64,000 nucleotides of DNA, taken from NCBI RefSeq assembly GCF_014203235.1, contig NZ_JACHIN010000004.1, positions 62,001 through 126,000 on the forward strand, written 5' to 3'. Below, in pieces: positions 18,318 through 28,419 of this stretch (positions within the stretch are counted from its first letter, which is position 1; every line of letters starts with the position of its first letter). Under the pieces are notes generated by a model. The model saw only the letters and a list, made by a program, of their open reading frames with translations. It had not been told where the DNA came from and did no database searches. Origin of the DNA: Nonomuraea endophytica (lineage in GTDB: Bacteria > Actinomycetota > Actinomycetes > Streptosporangiales > Streptosporangiaceae). Both the position numbers and the translations under genes were made by a program.

Positions 18318-19928
18318 TCACCCGATCGGCAGGTCGCGCCCCCGGATTCCGGCGGAGCCCGCGGCGATCAGTGCCGCCGCCATCGCGGTCAGCACCGCCA
18401 GCGGGAGCACGCTCAGCGGCTCGGCGGGCAGCTTCGGGATGTGCGAGAAGGCGGAGAGTCCCGTCACGAACTCCCCCAGCTGCAGCTCCGCGCCGAGCCA
18501 GCCGAGGAACAGGCTTAGCGGCAGCGCGGCGAACGCCCACGCCGCCAGCCGGGGAAGCAGGCCGAACAGGGCGACGGCCACCCCGGTGAACAGCCAGACC
18601 GCGGGCAGCTGCACCAGGGCCGCGCCCAGCATCGCGGGCACCTGCCCGGCCACGTCACCGGCGTTGATCCCGTGCGCCAGGCCCAGCACCGCGCCGAAGA
18701 CGGCCAGCCCGAGCGTCGGCCCGAGCAGCGCGAACAGGAAGTGGCTCCACGCCCAGCGCAGCCGCTGGACGGGCGTGGCCAGCATGGGCTCGGCCAGCCC
18801 GGCCACCTCCTCGGCCCGCGGCCGCAGCGCGGCCTGGATGGCGTAGGCGGCGGCGACGACCGCGGCCAGCGTCATCATGCCGTCCACGTACTGCTGCAGG
18901 AGGCTGCCGCGCAGGCCCAGCCCGGCCAGCAGGTCGCGGGCGGCGGCGCCGCTGTTGTCGAGCAGGTGGCTGATGCTCTCGGCCACGGCGCCCAGGGCGT
19001 AGCCGACCACGGCGAAGCCCGCCAGCCTGCTGAACAACGCGCCCCGGTGCAGCCGCCAGGCCAGCGCCAGCGGTGTGCGCAGCGCGGCCGCCGCCTCGGC
19101 CGGGCCGGGACGGGGCTGGATCATCCCGGAGCCCAGGTCGCGCCGTCCGGCCAGCGTCACCGCCAGCGCGACCAGCGCGGCCGTCGCCAGCAGGCACGGG
19201 ACGGCGATCCACCACCGGTCGCCGGCGTAGGGACGGAACTCACCGGCCCAGGCGACCGGTGACAACCAGGCCAGCCAGCCCAGGGAGCCGCCCGACTGCT
19301 GGCTGACCGAGGCGATGCCGCGTACCAGGAAGGCGGCGCCCAGCACGACGATCGCGATGCCGCGCGCGCCGCCCGCGCCCGCGGTGAGCTGGGCGAAGAT
19401 CGCGCCGGCGGCGGCGAAGGCGCAGCCGGTGAGGAGCAGGCCGAGACCGAAGACGACCGCGCCGCCCGCGCCCAGGCCCGCGCTGACCAGCGCCAGCGCC
19501 GACAGCGCGGAAACGACGGCGCTGCCGACGAGGACCGAGATCAGCGCGGCGGCCAGGCCCGCGTGCCGTCCGACGGCGGTCGCGCCGACCAGTTCCAGGC
19601 GACCGGCCTCCTCCTCGGTGCGGGTGTGCCGGATCATCAGCAAGAGCGCGACCAGACCGACGATCACGGGGATGAAGCCGGCCCGCCAGGTGACCAGCTG
19701 GCCCAGGGTGGAGCCGTGCAGCGGGCCGTAGGCGATGATGAAGGCCGTGTTGTGCACGCTGGTGTCGACGAAGTCCTGGCGGGCGGCGGCGGTGGGCGCG
19801 GTGGCGTTGAAGGCCGAGACGAACCCCAGCGGCACCACCGAGGTGAACACCGTCCAGACCGCGATCATCCACCGGTCGCGGCGCAGGGCCAGCCGCAGGA
19901 GCATGCCGGTTCCGGTGAGCGTGTTCAT
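18318..19928 (-). CDS. ABC-2-type exporter permease, duplicated domains
   Basis: Integral membrane half of an ABC exporter. The 536-residue protein has about 12 hydrophobic segments arranged as two similar six-helix halves (first half starting [20 protein letters not shown], second starting [19 protein letters not shown]). This matches the long permeases paired with single DrrA-like ATPases in actinomycetes. The ATG at 19928 overlaps the end of the ATPase gene by 4 bp. Substrate is unknown; a drug or polyketide is plausible. Confidence 0.87.
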   Translation of the reverse strand: MNTLTGTGMLLRLALRRDRWMIAVWTVFTSVVPLGFVSAFNATAPTAAARQDFVDTSVHNTAFIIAYGPLHGSTLGQLVTWRAGFIPVIVGLVALLLMIRHTRTEEEAGRLELVGATAVGRHAGLAAALISVLVGSAVVSALSALALVSAGLGAGGAVVFGLGLLLTGCAFAAAGAIFAQLTAGAGGARGIAIVVLGAAFLVRGIASVSQQSGGSLGWLAWLSPVAWAGEFRPYAGDRWWIAVPCLLATAALVALAVTLAGRRDLGSGMIQPRPGPAEAAAALRTPLALAWRLHRGALFSRLAGFAVVGYALGAVAESISHLLDNSGAAARDLLAGLGLRGSLLQQYVDGMMTLAAVVAAAYAIQAALRPRAEEVAGLAEPMLATPVQRLRWAWSHFLFALLGPTLGLAVFGAVLGLAHGINAGDVAGQVPAMLGAALVQLPAVWLFTGVAVALFGLLPRLAAWAFAALPLSLFLGWLGAELQLGEFVTGLSAFSHIPKLPAEPLSVLPLAVLTAMAAALIAAGSAGIRGRDLPIG

Positions 19929-20830
19929 CGCAGGGCCCCCACGGGCGTGGTGTCGTAGTGGCGCAGGAAGAGCTCTTCCAGCGTCGGCGGGCGGCTGACG
20001 AGCGAGCGCACGCCGGCCGCGGTGAGGTGGCGCAGCACGTCGTCGAGCGCCGGGGCGTCGACGTCGAAGCTGACCCGGGCGCCGTCGGCGCGCAGGTCGT
20101 GCACGCCGGGCAGGTCCTCCAGCCCGGCGGCCGGGCTCGCCAGCTCGGCCTGGACGGAGGTGCGGCTCAGGTGGCGCAGTTCGGCCAGGCTGCCGGCCTC
20201 GACCGTGCGGCCCTCGCGGATGATGGTCACCCGCTCGCACAGGGACTCGACCTCGCCCAGGATGTGGCTCGACAGCAGCACCGTGCGGCCGTCCCTGCGC
20301 TGCTCCTCGCGCACCACCTCGCGGAAGACCTCCTCCATGAGGGGGTCGAGGCCGGAGGTGGGCTCGTCGAGCACCAGCAGTTCGGCGTCGGAGGCCAGGG
20401 CGGCCACGAGCGCCACCTTCTGCCGGTTGCCCTTGGAGTAGGTGCGGCCCTTCTTGCGGGGATCGAGGGCGAAGCGGTCGATGAGGTCCTTCTTGCGGGT
20501 CTGGTTCATGCCGCCGCGCAACCGTCCGAGCAGGTCGATCACCTCGCCGCCGGACAGTCCCGGCCACAGCGTGACGTCGCCGGGCACGTAGGCCAGCCGC
20601 CGGTGCAGCTCGGCGGTCTCGGTCCAGGGGTCGCCGCCGAGCAGCCGGGCCTGGCCGGAGTCGGCACGCATCAGCCCCAGCAGGATTCTGAGCGTGGTGC
20701 TCTTGCCCGCGCCGTTGGGCCCGAGGAAGCCGTGGACCTCCCCGGTGCGCACGGACAGGTTCAGCCCGTCCAGCGCCCGTGCCGGGCCGAAGCTTTTGAC
20801 CAGCCCGGTCACCGAGATGGCGTCAGTCAT
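19925..20830 (-). CDS. ABC exporter ATP-binding protein (DrrA-like)
   Basis: Nucleotide-binding subunit of 301 residues that powers the adjacent permease. It shows Walker [10 protein letters not shown], a signature-region variant [15 protein letters not shown], Walker [15 protein letters not shown] and the switch histidine in [11 protein letters not shown]. The C-terminal third ([21 protein letters not shown]) is the DrrA-type extension. The start overlaps the TetR stop by 4 bp and the stop overlaps the permease start, so tetR-ATPase-permease form one coupled unit. Confidence 0.93.
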   Translation of the reverse strand: MTDAISVTGLVKSFGPARALDGLNLSVRTGEVHGFLGPNGAGKSTTLRILLGLMRADSGQARLLGGDPWTETAELHRRLAYVPGDVTLWPGLSGGEVIDLLGRLRGGMNQTRKKDLIDRFALDPRKKGRTYSKGNRQKVALVAALASDAELLVLDEPTSGLDPLMEEVFREVVREEQRRDGRTVLLSSHILGEVESLCERVTIIREGRTVEAGSLAELRHLSRTSVQAELASPAAGLEDLPGVHDLRADGARVSFDVDAPALDDVLRHLTAAGVRSLVSRPPTLEELFLRHYDTTPVGALR

Positions 20831-21453
20831 CGTTCGTCTTCTTTCTCGTCGAGGCGCGCCTGCAACGCGGCGCCCTCCTCGGGGGTGAGCCAGGAGTGGG
20901 AGTAGAGGTCGAGCAGCACCCGGGCGAGCAGTTCGTCCCCGGCCGGGCTGAAGATCTGCACGCCCAGCCGCCGGGAGATGTGCTCCTGCAGCACAGAGAC
21001 GGCCAGCGACATCGCGGTGCCGACGGTGGCGCGGGCCCTGACCGGGACCTTCGGCGGGTCGGGGCGGCTCTTGTCGGCCTCGATCAGCCATTGCTCGCTG
21101 AGTTCTGCGAGCGCGTCGAAGACCTCGGCGGCCGAGCCCTCCGCCAGCGCGCGGGACATGTAGCGCTGGTAGGGGCCGAAGACGGTGCGGGCGACGGCGA
21201 CGTAGTTGTGCCCGGCGTCGGCGCGGACCTCGTCGTTGAGCGTGCGGATGGCCTTGACCAGGTAGTCGTCGCAGGCCTCGCGCAGCCCCTGCTTGGAGCC
21301 GAAGTGGTGGCGCACCAGCCCGGAGGAGACGCCCGCGCTCTCGGCGATGCCCCGGATGGTGGCCCGCTCGAAGCCGTGCTCGCCGAAGTGGAGCATCGCG
21401 GCGTCCCTGATGCGGGCGCGCGCGGTGAGGTCTTCCGGATCGGGTGCGGTCAT
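20827..21453 (-). CDS. TetR-family regulator of the ABC exporter
   Basis: One-component repressor of 208 residues. The N-terminal helix-turn-helix is clear ([27 protein letters not shown], about residues 33-59). The C-terminal ligand domain is variable. ATG 21453 is preferred over the upstream GTG because TAGGAAG lies 6 nt before it. It is the first gene of the tetR-ABC unit and probably represses it through the palindrome upstream. Confidence 0.92.
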   Translation of the reverse strand: MTAPDPEDLTARARIRDAAMLHFGEHGFERATIRGIAESAGVSSGLVRHHFGSKQGLREACDDYLVKAIRTLNDEVRADAGHNYVAVARTVFGPYQRYMSRALAEGSAAEVFDALAELSEQWLIEADKSRPDPPKVPVRARATVGTAMSLAVSVLQEHISRRLGVQIFSPAGDELLARVLLDLYSHSWLTPEEGAALQARLDEKEDER

Positions 21454-21492
21454 CGTCTTCTTCCTATCCACGGGTGTAGCTGACTGTACGCC

Positions 21493-21510
21493 TGTGTATG
21501 AGACTACACA
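21493..21510. promoter_or_regulatory. Candidate TetR operator
   Basis: The 18-bp perfect palindrome TGTGTA-TGAGAC-TACACA lies 40-57 bp upstream of the tetR start. Partial copies of the half-site (GTGTAG) flank it on both sides around 21475 and 21514. This is the expected position for autoregulation; binding is inferred. Confidence 0.6.
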
Positions 21511-21528
21511 AGCGTGTAGCCCGTGGAT

Positions 21529-23283
21529 TCAGCGGATGCGCAGCGCCAGCAGGCAGACGTCGTCGTGGGTGTCGAGGCCGATGCGGTCCAGGACGCAGCC
21601 GATGGCGGCCTCCGGATCGTCGAGTGGGCAGTCGTCGGCCGCCTCCAGCAGGGACTTCAGGCCCGCGTCGAGATCCTGGTCACGGCGCTCGATGACGCCG
21701 TCGGTGTAGAGGAACAGCATGTCGCCGGGGTGGAGCTGCGTGGAGGTCAGCTCGTAGGCGACCGACTCCAGGGCGCCCAGCATCAGTCCCGGCGGCGGCT
21801 CCAGCAGCGCCGCGACCCCGTCGCGCACCAGCAGCGGCGGCGGGTGACCGGCGCTGGTCCAGGTCAGGAGCCTGCTGCCGGGGTCGAAGTGGCCGATGAC
21901 GGCGGTGCCCGTCGCGGCCACGGTCTCGCTGTTGTGGTAGATGAGGTCGTTCAGCCAGGTGGCGAGCTGGGCGGCGTCGGCCTTGGTGTAGGCGAGCCCG
22001 GCCAGGCCGAAGCGCATCTGCGCCATCAGGCCGACGGCGGCCAGGCCGTGGCCCATCGCGTCGCCGATCGCCACCAGGACCCGTCCGTCGGGCAGCCGCC
22101 TGGCCTTGAACCAGTCGCCGCCGAGCCGGCCGACGTCCTCGGCGGGCAGGTAGCGTACGGCGATCCGGACGCCGGGCAGGTCGAGGACGCCGCTGCGGCC
22201 GGGCTGGATGGCGTCCTGCAGGCGATGGGCGACGCGCTGCTCCTCCTCGGCCCGGCGGCGCTGGCTGACCGCCTGCTCGTGGGCCGCCGACAGGGCGCGT
22301 TCGCGGCGGCGGCCACGGGTGATGTCCTGGACGAGCATCCTGACCAGCACCGGGGTGCCGCTGTCGTCGAGCACGGGCTCGCTGACCGTGCGCACCTGCC
22401 GTACGCCGTGGCGCTGCCTGATCCTGAACTCGCTGTCGGCCGCCTCGCCGTGTTCGAGCAGCGTGGACATGAGCTCGTCCACCAGCGGCACGTCCGCCTC
22501 GACGACGGTGCCGGGCAGTTCCTCCAGCGGCATCGGGCCGTCGGCGGGGTCGCGGCCGAAGATCCCGTACATCTGGGCGGTCCAGTAGGTGCGGCCGGTG
22601 GTGAGCGTCCACTCGGCCCAGCCGAGCTCGGCCTCGCGCTGGGCGCGGTCCCACCGGCTGATCAGCCGCTCGTCCTCGTCGAGCGCGCGCCAGCTCGCCA
22701 GCACCCCCTCGTGCAGCGGTACGGCCCGCACGGTCAGCGACGCCGGCCAGAGCTTGTGGTCGCGCGCCTCCACGTACTCCACCGGGTCGAGCTTGAGCGG
22801 GCGGCCTTCGGCGAGCACCCGGAAGTACGCCTCCAGCAGCCCGGACTTCACCACCCCCGGGCAGGCCTGGACGAGGCGCTCACCGACGAGGTCGGCCGCG
22901 CCGCGGCCGGTCACGTCGCGGGCCTGCTCGTTGGCCGCGGCGATCACGAAGTCGACCGGCCGGTCGTCGTCGTCGACGACCGGCGCCAGGTAGGCGGCCG
23001 AGACGTGTACGGCCTGCAGCACCGCCAGCACCCACCCGGGCACCGGCGGCAGCGTGGCCGGGGGCGGCGCGGGCTCGACCGTGGCGGCCAGGTCCTCGAG
23101 CTCCACGCCGGAACCGTGGGCTTGCCTGCTGAGGTGGCGTGCCGCCTCCTCGGGGCGGATGTTCAGGCGCGCGGCCGTACGGCTGACGGCCTCGTCCAGG
23201 ACGGCCTCGCGGCGCATGCGCGCACGCAGGGCGCTCAGCCGTTCCCTGATCCGGGCCGTGACGTCGTCGCTGTCGCGGCTCAC
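21529..23283 (-). CDS. ANTAR-like/PAS/SpoIIE-type serine phosphatase
   Basis: Cytoplasmic PP2C-type phosphatase of 584 residues, probably acting on an anti-anti-sigma factor in a partner-switching pathway. An N-terminal helical ANTAR-like segment (REAVLDEAVSRTAARLNIRPEEAARHLSR, residues about 24-52) is followed by a PAS-like domain (about 85-200), a second PAS domain with a PAC tail (about 215-315) and the SpoIIE catalytic domain (about 345-584). Metal-site aspartates are visible in LGGDWFKA, IGDAMGHG, LYTDGVIERRD and HDDVCLL. No anti-sigma factor kinase or antagonist gene is adjacent, so its partner must be elsewhere. Confidence 0.88.
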   Translation of the reverse strand: MSRDSDDVTARIRERLSALRARMRREAVLDEAVSRTAARLNIRPEEAARHLSRQAHGSGVELEDLAATVEPAPPPATLPPVPGWVLAVLQAVHVSAAYLAPVVDDDDRPVDFVIAAANEQARDVTGRGAADLVGERLVQACPGVVKSGLLEAYFRVLAEGRPLKLDPVEYVEARDHKLWPASLTVRAVPLHEGVLASWRALDEDERLISRWDRAQREAELGWAEWTLTTGRTYWTAQMYGIFGRDPADGPMPLEELPGTVVEADVPLVDELMSTLLEHGEAADSEFRIRQRHGVRQVRTVSEPVLDDSGTPVLVRMLVQDITRGRRRERALSAAHEQAVSQRRRAEEEQRVAHRLQDAIQPGRSGVLDLPGVRIAVRYLPAEDVGRLGGDWFKARRLPDGRVLVAIGDAMGHGLAAVGLMAQMRFGLAGLAYTKADAAQLATWLNDLIYHNSETVAATGTAVIGHFDPGSRLLTWTSAGHPPPLLVRDGVAALLEPPPGLMLGALESVAYELTSTQLHPGDMLFLYTDGVIERRDQDLDAGLKSLLEAADDCPLDDPEAAIGCVLDRIGLDTHDDVCLLALRIR

Positions 23284-23339
23284 AGGGGTTGAGCTGCCCT
23301 GACGCAGGCAAAGGCACCGGCACGGGGGTAAAGATCAGG

Positions 23340-25124
23340 CTAGGTGAAGTCGAGGCCGGCGAAGTCGCCCGACGTACGCCATTGCTCCAGATAGGCGAAA
23401 TAGGCGGTGGCCCCGAGCGGATAGCCGACGCTCAGCCAGCCCTTTCTGCCTGGGTCCTGGCCTTCGTTGTTGTAGTAGCCGGGCGTGCAGTCGGCGCCGC
23501 CCAGCAACGAGCCGGGAGAGGACGTGAGCAGCTCCATCCAGGCGTCCTCGGCCTGCTCGCTCGCCTCCACCCGGACGTGGCCGTGGTCGAGGGCGTGCTT
23601 GACGATCGTCGCGATCGTCCGGCCCGACTCGGTCAGGTTGTGCGGGATGTTCGAGAGGAGGTTGGCGCCCTGGGTCGGCTGCACGATGAAGACGTTCGGG
23701 AAGCCGTGCACGTGGGTGCCGTGCAGCGTGCGCATCCCCTCATCCCAGTACGCCGACAGCCTGACCCCGTCCCGCCCGGTCACGTCGTAGCCGGCGCGCC
23801 GCGTGTAGTCGGTGCCCACCTCGAAGCCGGAGGCGTAGATCACGCAGTCCACCTCGTACTCCCGGCCCGCGGCCACCACGCCCGTCTCGGTGACCCGCTC
23901 GACGCCCTTGCCGTCGGTGTCGACCAGGTGGACGCCCGGCAGGTTGAACGCCTGCAGGTACGCGTCGTGGAAGCACGGCCGCTTGCACAGCTGCCGGTAC
24001 CAGGCCTTCAGCCGGCCGGCGGTCTCCGGATCGCGCACGAGGGCGTCGACGCGGGCCCGGATCTCCTCCATCTTCTCGAAGTCGGAGTCCTCGAACGCCT
24101 CCAGCATCCGCTCGACCGTCCGCGCGTCCTGGGGCAGGGCCTCGATCCGGTCGCGTACCCGGCGGGCGATGTCGGTCCAGCCGTCCATCACCAGGTCCTC
24201 GTCGGCGCCGCCGCCCGCCTGGTTGGCGGTGAAGTTCTCCAGCCAGCGCCGCTGCCAGCCGGGCGTCGCGATCCCGGCGAACCACTCGGGGTCGGTCGGC
24301 CGGTTGTCGCGCACGTCCACCGAGGACGGCGTGCGCTGGAACACGTACAGCTCGGCGCAGGACCGCGCCAGGTGCGGCACGCACTGCACGGCTGTCGCGC
24401 CGGTGCCGATGACCGCCACCCGCCGGCCGGCCAGCCGGTCCATGGGCGCGCCCGCAGGGTCGCCGCCGGTGTAGTCGTAGTCCCAGCGGCTGGTGTGGAA
24501 GGAGTGCCCGGCGAAGGAGTCGATCCCGGGGATGCCGGGCAGCTTGGGCACGTGCAGCGGCCCGACGCCCATGGCCACGAAGCGCGCGGTGAACCGGTCG
24601 CCCCGGTCGGTGGTGACGGTCCACAGCGCCCGCTCGTCGTCCCATTCCAGGCCGGTGACCTCGGTGTGGAAGAGCGCGTTGTCGTAGAGGCCGTAGTGCT
24701 TGCCGATGCGCCGGCAGTGTTCCAGGATCTCGGGCGCGTGGGCGTACTTCTCGGTCGGCATGTGGCCGAGCTCTTCGAGCAGCGGCATGTAGACGAAGGA
24801 GGCGGTGTCGCACTGGGCGCCGGGGTAACGGTTCCAGTACCAGGTCCCGCCGAAGTCACCGCCCTTCTCCACGATCCTGACGTCGGCCACCCCGGCCTCC
24901 TTCAGCCGCGCCCCGGTGACCAGCCCGGCGAACCCGCCGCCGACGAACGCCACCGTGACGTGGTCGTTCTTCGGCTCCCGGGGCGTCCTGGGGGTGTAGG
25001 GGTCGTCGGCGTAGGAGGCGAAGCGGCCGGTCAGCCGCTGGTACTGGTCGTTGCCGTCGGGGCGGAGGCGCTTGTCGCGTTCCTGGCGGTATCGGGCGCG
25101 GAGGGCGTGCTTGTCGACGGTCAT
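23340..25124 (-). CDS. Flavin-containing Baeyer-Villiger-type monooxygenase
   Basis: NADPH/FAD-dependent monooxygenase of 594 residues that likely turns a ketone into an ester or lactone. The first Rossmann motif is VAFVGGGFAGLVTG, followed by FGGTWYWNRYPGAQCD. The Baeyer-Villiger fingerprint FxGxxxHxxxW[D] is exact (FAGHSFHTSRWD). The second Rossmann motif is VAVIGTGATAVQ. The C-terminal NNEGQ segment is typical of the steroid/cyclohexanone monooxygenase branch. The start is placed at ATG 25124 (MTVDKHAL), with a weak ribosome site; an earlier in-frame start at 25160 is possible. Natural substrate unknown. Confidence 0.9.
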   Translation of the reverse strand: MTVDKHALRARYRQERDKRLRPDGNDQYQRLTGRFASYADDPYTPRTPREPKNDHVTVAFVGGGFAGLVTGARLKEAGVADVRIVEKGGDFGGTWYWNRYPGAQCDTASFVYMPLLEELGHMPTEKYAHAPEILEHCRRIGKHYGLYDNALFHTEVTGLEWDDERALWTVTTDRGDRFTARFVAMGVGPLHVPKLPGIPGIDSFAGHSFHTSRWDYDYTGGDPAGAPMDRLAGRRVAVIGTGATAVQCVPHLARSCAELYVFQRTPSSVDVRDNRPTDPEWFAGIATPGWQRRWLENFTANQAGGGADEDLVMDGWTDIARRVRDRIEALPQDARTVERMLEAFEDSDFEKMEEIRARVDALVRDPETAGRLKAWYRQLCKRPCFHDAYLQAFNLPGVHLVDTDGKGVERVTETGVVAAGREYEVDCVIYASGFEVGTDYTRRAGYDVTGRDGVRLSAYWDEGMRTLHGTHVHGFPNVFIVQPTQGANLLSNIPHNLTESGRTIATIVKHALDHGHVRVEASEQAEDAWMELLTSSPGSLLGGADCTPGYYNNEGQDPGRKGWLSVGYPLGATAYFAYLEQWRTSGDFAGLDFT

Positions 25125-25164
25125 GGAACCAGAATGACATTCTGGAATCTTGTTCTTCAATGTC

Positions 25165-25650
25165 TCACGACGGCGCCGGCGAAGGCCGTCCCGCCCGCAC
25201 GGGCACGCGGATGGTGACCGTCCCCGCCGTGGGGAAGCGGAAGGTGACGGGGATCGTCGTGTTGCCGAGCTGCCGGTCCATGCCCACCAGTTCCAGGTAC
25301 GGCCGGCCGTTCCCCTTCTGCAGGGACAGCTCCCCCTTCGGCGGGACGACCACCCGCATGCGCTCCACCGGCGCCGCCGAGCCCGAGCGGTAGACGACCT
25401 TCTTGGCCTCCACCGTGCTCACCGCGTCCAGGACCTGCTCGACGGCCGCGTCGTTGAACAACGTCAGGTAGAGCGGCAGCGTGCCGCCGGGCTTCTGCTC
25501 GTCCATGGGCGGCGCCTCGATGTTGACGTGCACGAGCCGGACCGGGCCGACCTGGCCGTCGGTCTGGTTGGTACGCCACCAGTCGGGCTGGTTGCCCGAG
25601 GAACAGGCGGTGGCCAGCAGCAAGGTGGTGCAGATCAGGACGATTCTCAT
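25165..25650 (-). CDS. Small lipoprotein, possibly PCuAC/DUF461-like
   Basis: Exported lipoprotein of 161 residues. The signal peptide ends in a lipobox (LLATACSS), placing Cys16 as the acylation site. The rest looks like a beta-sandwich with features reminiscent of the PCuAC/DUF461 copper-chaperone family (YLTLFNDAAVEQVLDAVST, VPPKGELSLQKG, TIPVTFRFPTAGTVTIRVPV). The classic His/Met copper ligands are not clearly all present, so copper binding is doubtful. A strong GGGAGG site precedes the ATG. It lies 22 bp after arcA and may be co-transcribed. Confidence 0.7.
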   Translation of the reverse strand: MRIVLICTTLLLATACSSGNQPDWWRTNQTDGQVGPVRLVHVNIEAPPMDEQKPGGTLPLYLTLFNDAAVEQVLDAVSTVEAKKVVYRSGSAAPVERMRVVVPPKGELSLQKGNGRPYLELVGMDRQLGNTTIPVTFRFPTAGTVTIRVPVRAGRPSPAPS

Positions 25651-25672
25651 GGCTTTCCTCCCGGGGGGAGGT

Positions 25673-26923
25673 TCAGACGGCGTCGCGTTCGATCGGGCAG
25701 GTCATGCAGTGGGCGCCGCCGCGGCCCTTGCCGAGTTCGAAGCCCTCGATCTCGATGACGTCGACCCCGTGCTCGCGCAGCTTGCGGTTGGTGAACTGGT
25801 TCTTGTGGTAGCCGACCACGACCCCGGGCGCGAGGGCGAAGAAGTTGTTGCCCGAGTCCCACTGCTCGCGGGCCTGCTGATAGTCGTCGCCGCCGGTCGG
25901 GATCACCTCCAGCCGGCCGATCCCGAGCGACTCCTCCAGAGCGCCCACGAAGGAGGCGTCGCGGCGCACGTCCAGCGTGCCCGGCTTGTCGCCGGGGCGC
26001 AGCGAGTACGTGGTGGCGGTCTCCAGGAACGGCGGATAGGCGGTGGCCTTGTCGGCGTCCAGGAAGGTGAAGACGGTGTCGAGATGCATGTAGGAGCGGC
26101 GCTTGGGGATGTTGACCGCGATCACCCGCTCGGCGGCGCCCGCCGCGAACAGCGACAGCGCGATGTGCTCGACGGTGCGGGCGGTGGTGCGCTCGGACAG
26201 GCCGATGGCCACGGTCTTGTTGCCGATGGGCATCATGTCGCCGCCCTCCATGGCGGCGGTGCCGTAGTCCTCCTCGTGGAAGCGGTCGTCCTCGCCCGCG
26301 TCCGGATACCAGAAGGCGAAGCGCTCCTCGGTGAACATCGGGTGGTAGTGGTAGATCGTCGACTGGTTCATCGTCTCCAGCAGGCGGGCGTGGTAGTACA
26401 TCGGGTTCAGCGAGACGCCGCCGTACAACCAGGCCGAGGGGTCGCGCTGGTACAACGAGTTCGGCAGCGGCGGCAGGATGAACTCCCCCGGCCGCGCCGC
26501 GGCGGCCACCAGTGACTTCTCGTCCAGGGCGGCGGTGCCGTACTCCTGCTTGGTGAGGCCGCCGATGAGATGGGTGGCCAGCTTCTCGCCGCTCCACCCG
26601 GCCAGCGTCTCGCGGATGGTGTCGACCAGGGCCGGGCCGACGGTCAGGTGGGTGACGGCCTGCTCGATGGCGTGCTGCTTGGCGTCGAAGCGCGACTCCA
26701 GCGCCTCGGCCAGCAGCCGCTGGTGGTCGTAGACCTCGATGCCGCGCCCGCGCATCATCGCCACGAAGGCGTCGTGCTCGCGCTGCGCCTGCTCGACCCA
26801 GAGGATGTCGTCGAACAGCAGCCGGTCGTTGTTGGCCGGGGTGAGGCGTTTCATGCTCAGCTCCGGACGGTGCACGATGACCTTGCGCAGCATCCCGACC
26901 TCGGAATGCACACCCAGCGTCAT
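25673..26923 (-). CDS. arcA: Arginine deiminase
   Basis: Hydrolyses L-arginine to citrulline and ammonia, the first step of the arginine deiminase pathway. The 416-residue protein keeps the whole active site: EGGDMM, MHLDTVF (catalytic His/Asp), and nucleophile Cys406 in [10 protein letters not shown]. Its length and Cys number match well-studied bacterial deiminases. It follows an arginine/ornithine-type antiporter by 13 bp. The usual next steps, ornithine carbamoyltransferase and carbamate kinase, are not in the window, so the pathway is either completed elsewhere or used only to make ammonia and citrulline. Confidence 0.95.
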   Translation of the reverse strand: MTLGVHSEVGMLRKVIVHRPELSMKRLTPANNDRLLFDDILWVEQAQREHDAFVAMMRGRGIEVYDHQRLLAEALESRFDAKQHAIEQAVTHLTVGPALVDTIRETLAGWSGEKLATHLIGGLTKQEYGTAALDEKSLVAAAARPGEFILPPLPNSLYQRDPSAWLYGGVSLNPMYYHARLLETMNQSTIYHYHPMFTEERFAFWYPDAGEDDRFHEEDYGTAAMEGGDMMPIGNKTVAIGLSERTTARTVEHIALSLFAAGAAERVIAVNIPKRRSYMHLDTVFTFLDADKATAYPPFLETATTYSLRPGDKPGTLDVRRDASFVGALEESLGIGRLEVIPTGGDDYQQAREQWDSGNNFFALAPGVVVGYHKNQFTNRKLREHGVDVIEIEGFELGKGRGGAHCMTCPIERDAV

Positions 26924-26936
26924 GGCTTCCTCCTTC

Positions 26937-28334
26937 TCAGATGGTGATCCAGCCCGCGGCCAGGCCGATGACGCCGATGACCGCCCCGGCGGCGACCAGG
27001 ACGAACAACAGCAGCTCGGGCAGCGTGAACGCGCGCCGGCCCCGCTCGCGCCTGGTCATGACGAACAGGATCGTGCCGGGGGCGTAGATGATGCACGACA
27101 GCAGCAGGAACTCCAGCCCCGCGGCGAAGATCAGGAAGGCGGTGTAGACGACCGCCAGCGCCGACACGGCCACCTGCCTGGCGGTGCCGCGCAGCTTGAG
27201 CGCGTAGCCGGCGGCGAGCAGGTACGGCACCAGCGAGAGCGAACTGCACAGCTTCAGCGTGAACGTGAACGCGTCGTCCGACCACAGGGTGACCGCCAGC
27301 ACCGCGGTGATCAGGATGCCGGTCATGACCAGGGCGGCCACCGGGGCGCCGTGCCGGTTCTCCCGCCGCAGGAAGCGCGGCATGTCGTCGTCCCTGGCCG
27401 CCACGAACAGCACCTCGGCGGCCATCAGCGTCCAGGCCAGGTACGCGCCGAGCACCGAGACGATCAGGCCGGCGCTGATGAACACCGAACCCCAGTGGCC
27501 CACGACCGACTCCATCACCCCGGCCATGGACGGCTGGCGGATCTGGGCCAGTTCGCCTTGGGGCAGCACGCCGTACGAGAAGATCGACACCGCGGCGAAC
27601 AGCGCGAGCACGCTGACGAAGCCCAGCACGGTGGCCCGCCCGACGTCCTCGCGGCGGCGCGCGTAGCGGGAGTAGACGCTGGCGCCCTCGACGCCGAGGA
27701 AGACGAACACGGTCACCAGCATGGTCGCCTTGACCTGGTCGAACAGGCCGCCGGACGTGCCCCAGAAGTTCGCCGAGAAGGTGCCGGACTTCAGGGCGAT
27801 GGCGACGATCACGATGAACAGCACGATCGGCACGAGCTTGGCGACGGTGACGATCCGGTTGATCGCGGCCGCCTCGCGCACCCCGCGCACGATCATGAAG
27901 TGGAACGCCCACACGCCCACCGCGCTGATGACCACGGCCAGGATCGTGTCGCCCTCACCGAAGCCGGGGATGGCCGCGCCCAGCGTGGACTTGATCAGCA
28001 CCCAGTAGGAGACGTTGCCCACGCAGGCGCTGGCCCAGTAGCCGAACGCCGACAGGAACCCCGGGAACTCGCCGAACCCGGCCTTGGCGTAGGCGTACAC
28101 GCCGGCGTTCAGGTCGGGCTTGCGTACGGCCAGCGCCTGGAAGACGAAGGCCAGCATGAGCATGCCGACCCCGGCCACCGCCCACGCGATGAGCGCCCCG
28201 AACACCCCGGTGGCCTGCGCGAAGTTGCGCGGCAGCGAGAAGACGCCGGCGCCGACCATCGAGCCGACCACCATCGCGGTCAGCGTCGGCAGCGACAGCT
28301 TCTGGGACGCCGCCTGTGTCTCCGTGGCCGTCAT
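26937..28334 (-). CDS. arcD: APC-family amino acid antiporter, probably arginine/ornithine (ArcD-like)
   Basis: Polytopic membrane transporter of 465 residues with about 12 segments. The APC-family signature at helix 1 is clear ([20 protein letters not shown]), and the later part ([29 protein letters not shown]) matches the basic amino acid/polyamine antiporter branch. Placement directly before arcA supports exchange of arginine for ornithine or citrulline. The gene starts behind a GGGGGTGGG site. Confidence 0.88.
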   Translation of the reverse strand: MTATETQAASQKLSLPTLTAMVVGSMVGAGVFSLPRNFAQATGVFGALIAWAVAGVGMLMLAFVFQALAVRKPDLNAGVYAYAKAGFGEFPGFLSAFGYWASACVGNVSYWVLIKSTLGAAIPGFGEGDTILAVVISAVGVWAFHFMIVRGVREAAAINRIVTVAKLVPIVLFIVIVAIALKSGTFSANFWGTSGGLFDQVKATMLVTVFVFLGVEGASVYSRYARRREDVGRATVLGFVSVLALFAAVSIFSYGVLPQGELAQIRQPSMAGVMESVVGHWGSVFISAGLIVSVLGAYLAWTLMAAEVLFVAARDDDMPRFLRRENRHGAPVAALVMTGILITAVLAVTLWSDDAFTFTLKLCSSLSLVPYLLAAGYALKLRGTARQVAVSALAVVYTAFLIFAAGLEFLLLSCIIYAPGTILFVMTRRERGRRAFTLPELLLFVLVAAGAVIGVIGLAAGWITI

Positions 28335-28419
28335 CGCCCACCCCCGTCCACCTGGGGGTCATTCCTCCACAACAGTTGACGTAGTCCGACAAATCACGGT
28401 CTTTGCCCAAGCTTGCCGG

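Noticed and set aside
25165-25650. Firm copper-chaperone assignment for the small lipoprotein
   Set aside because: The expected His/Met ligand spacing is not clearly present, so only a tentative family resemblance is reported.
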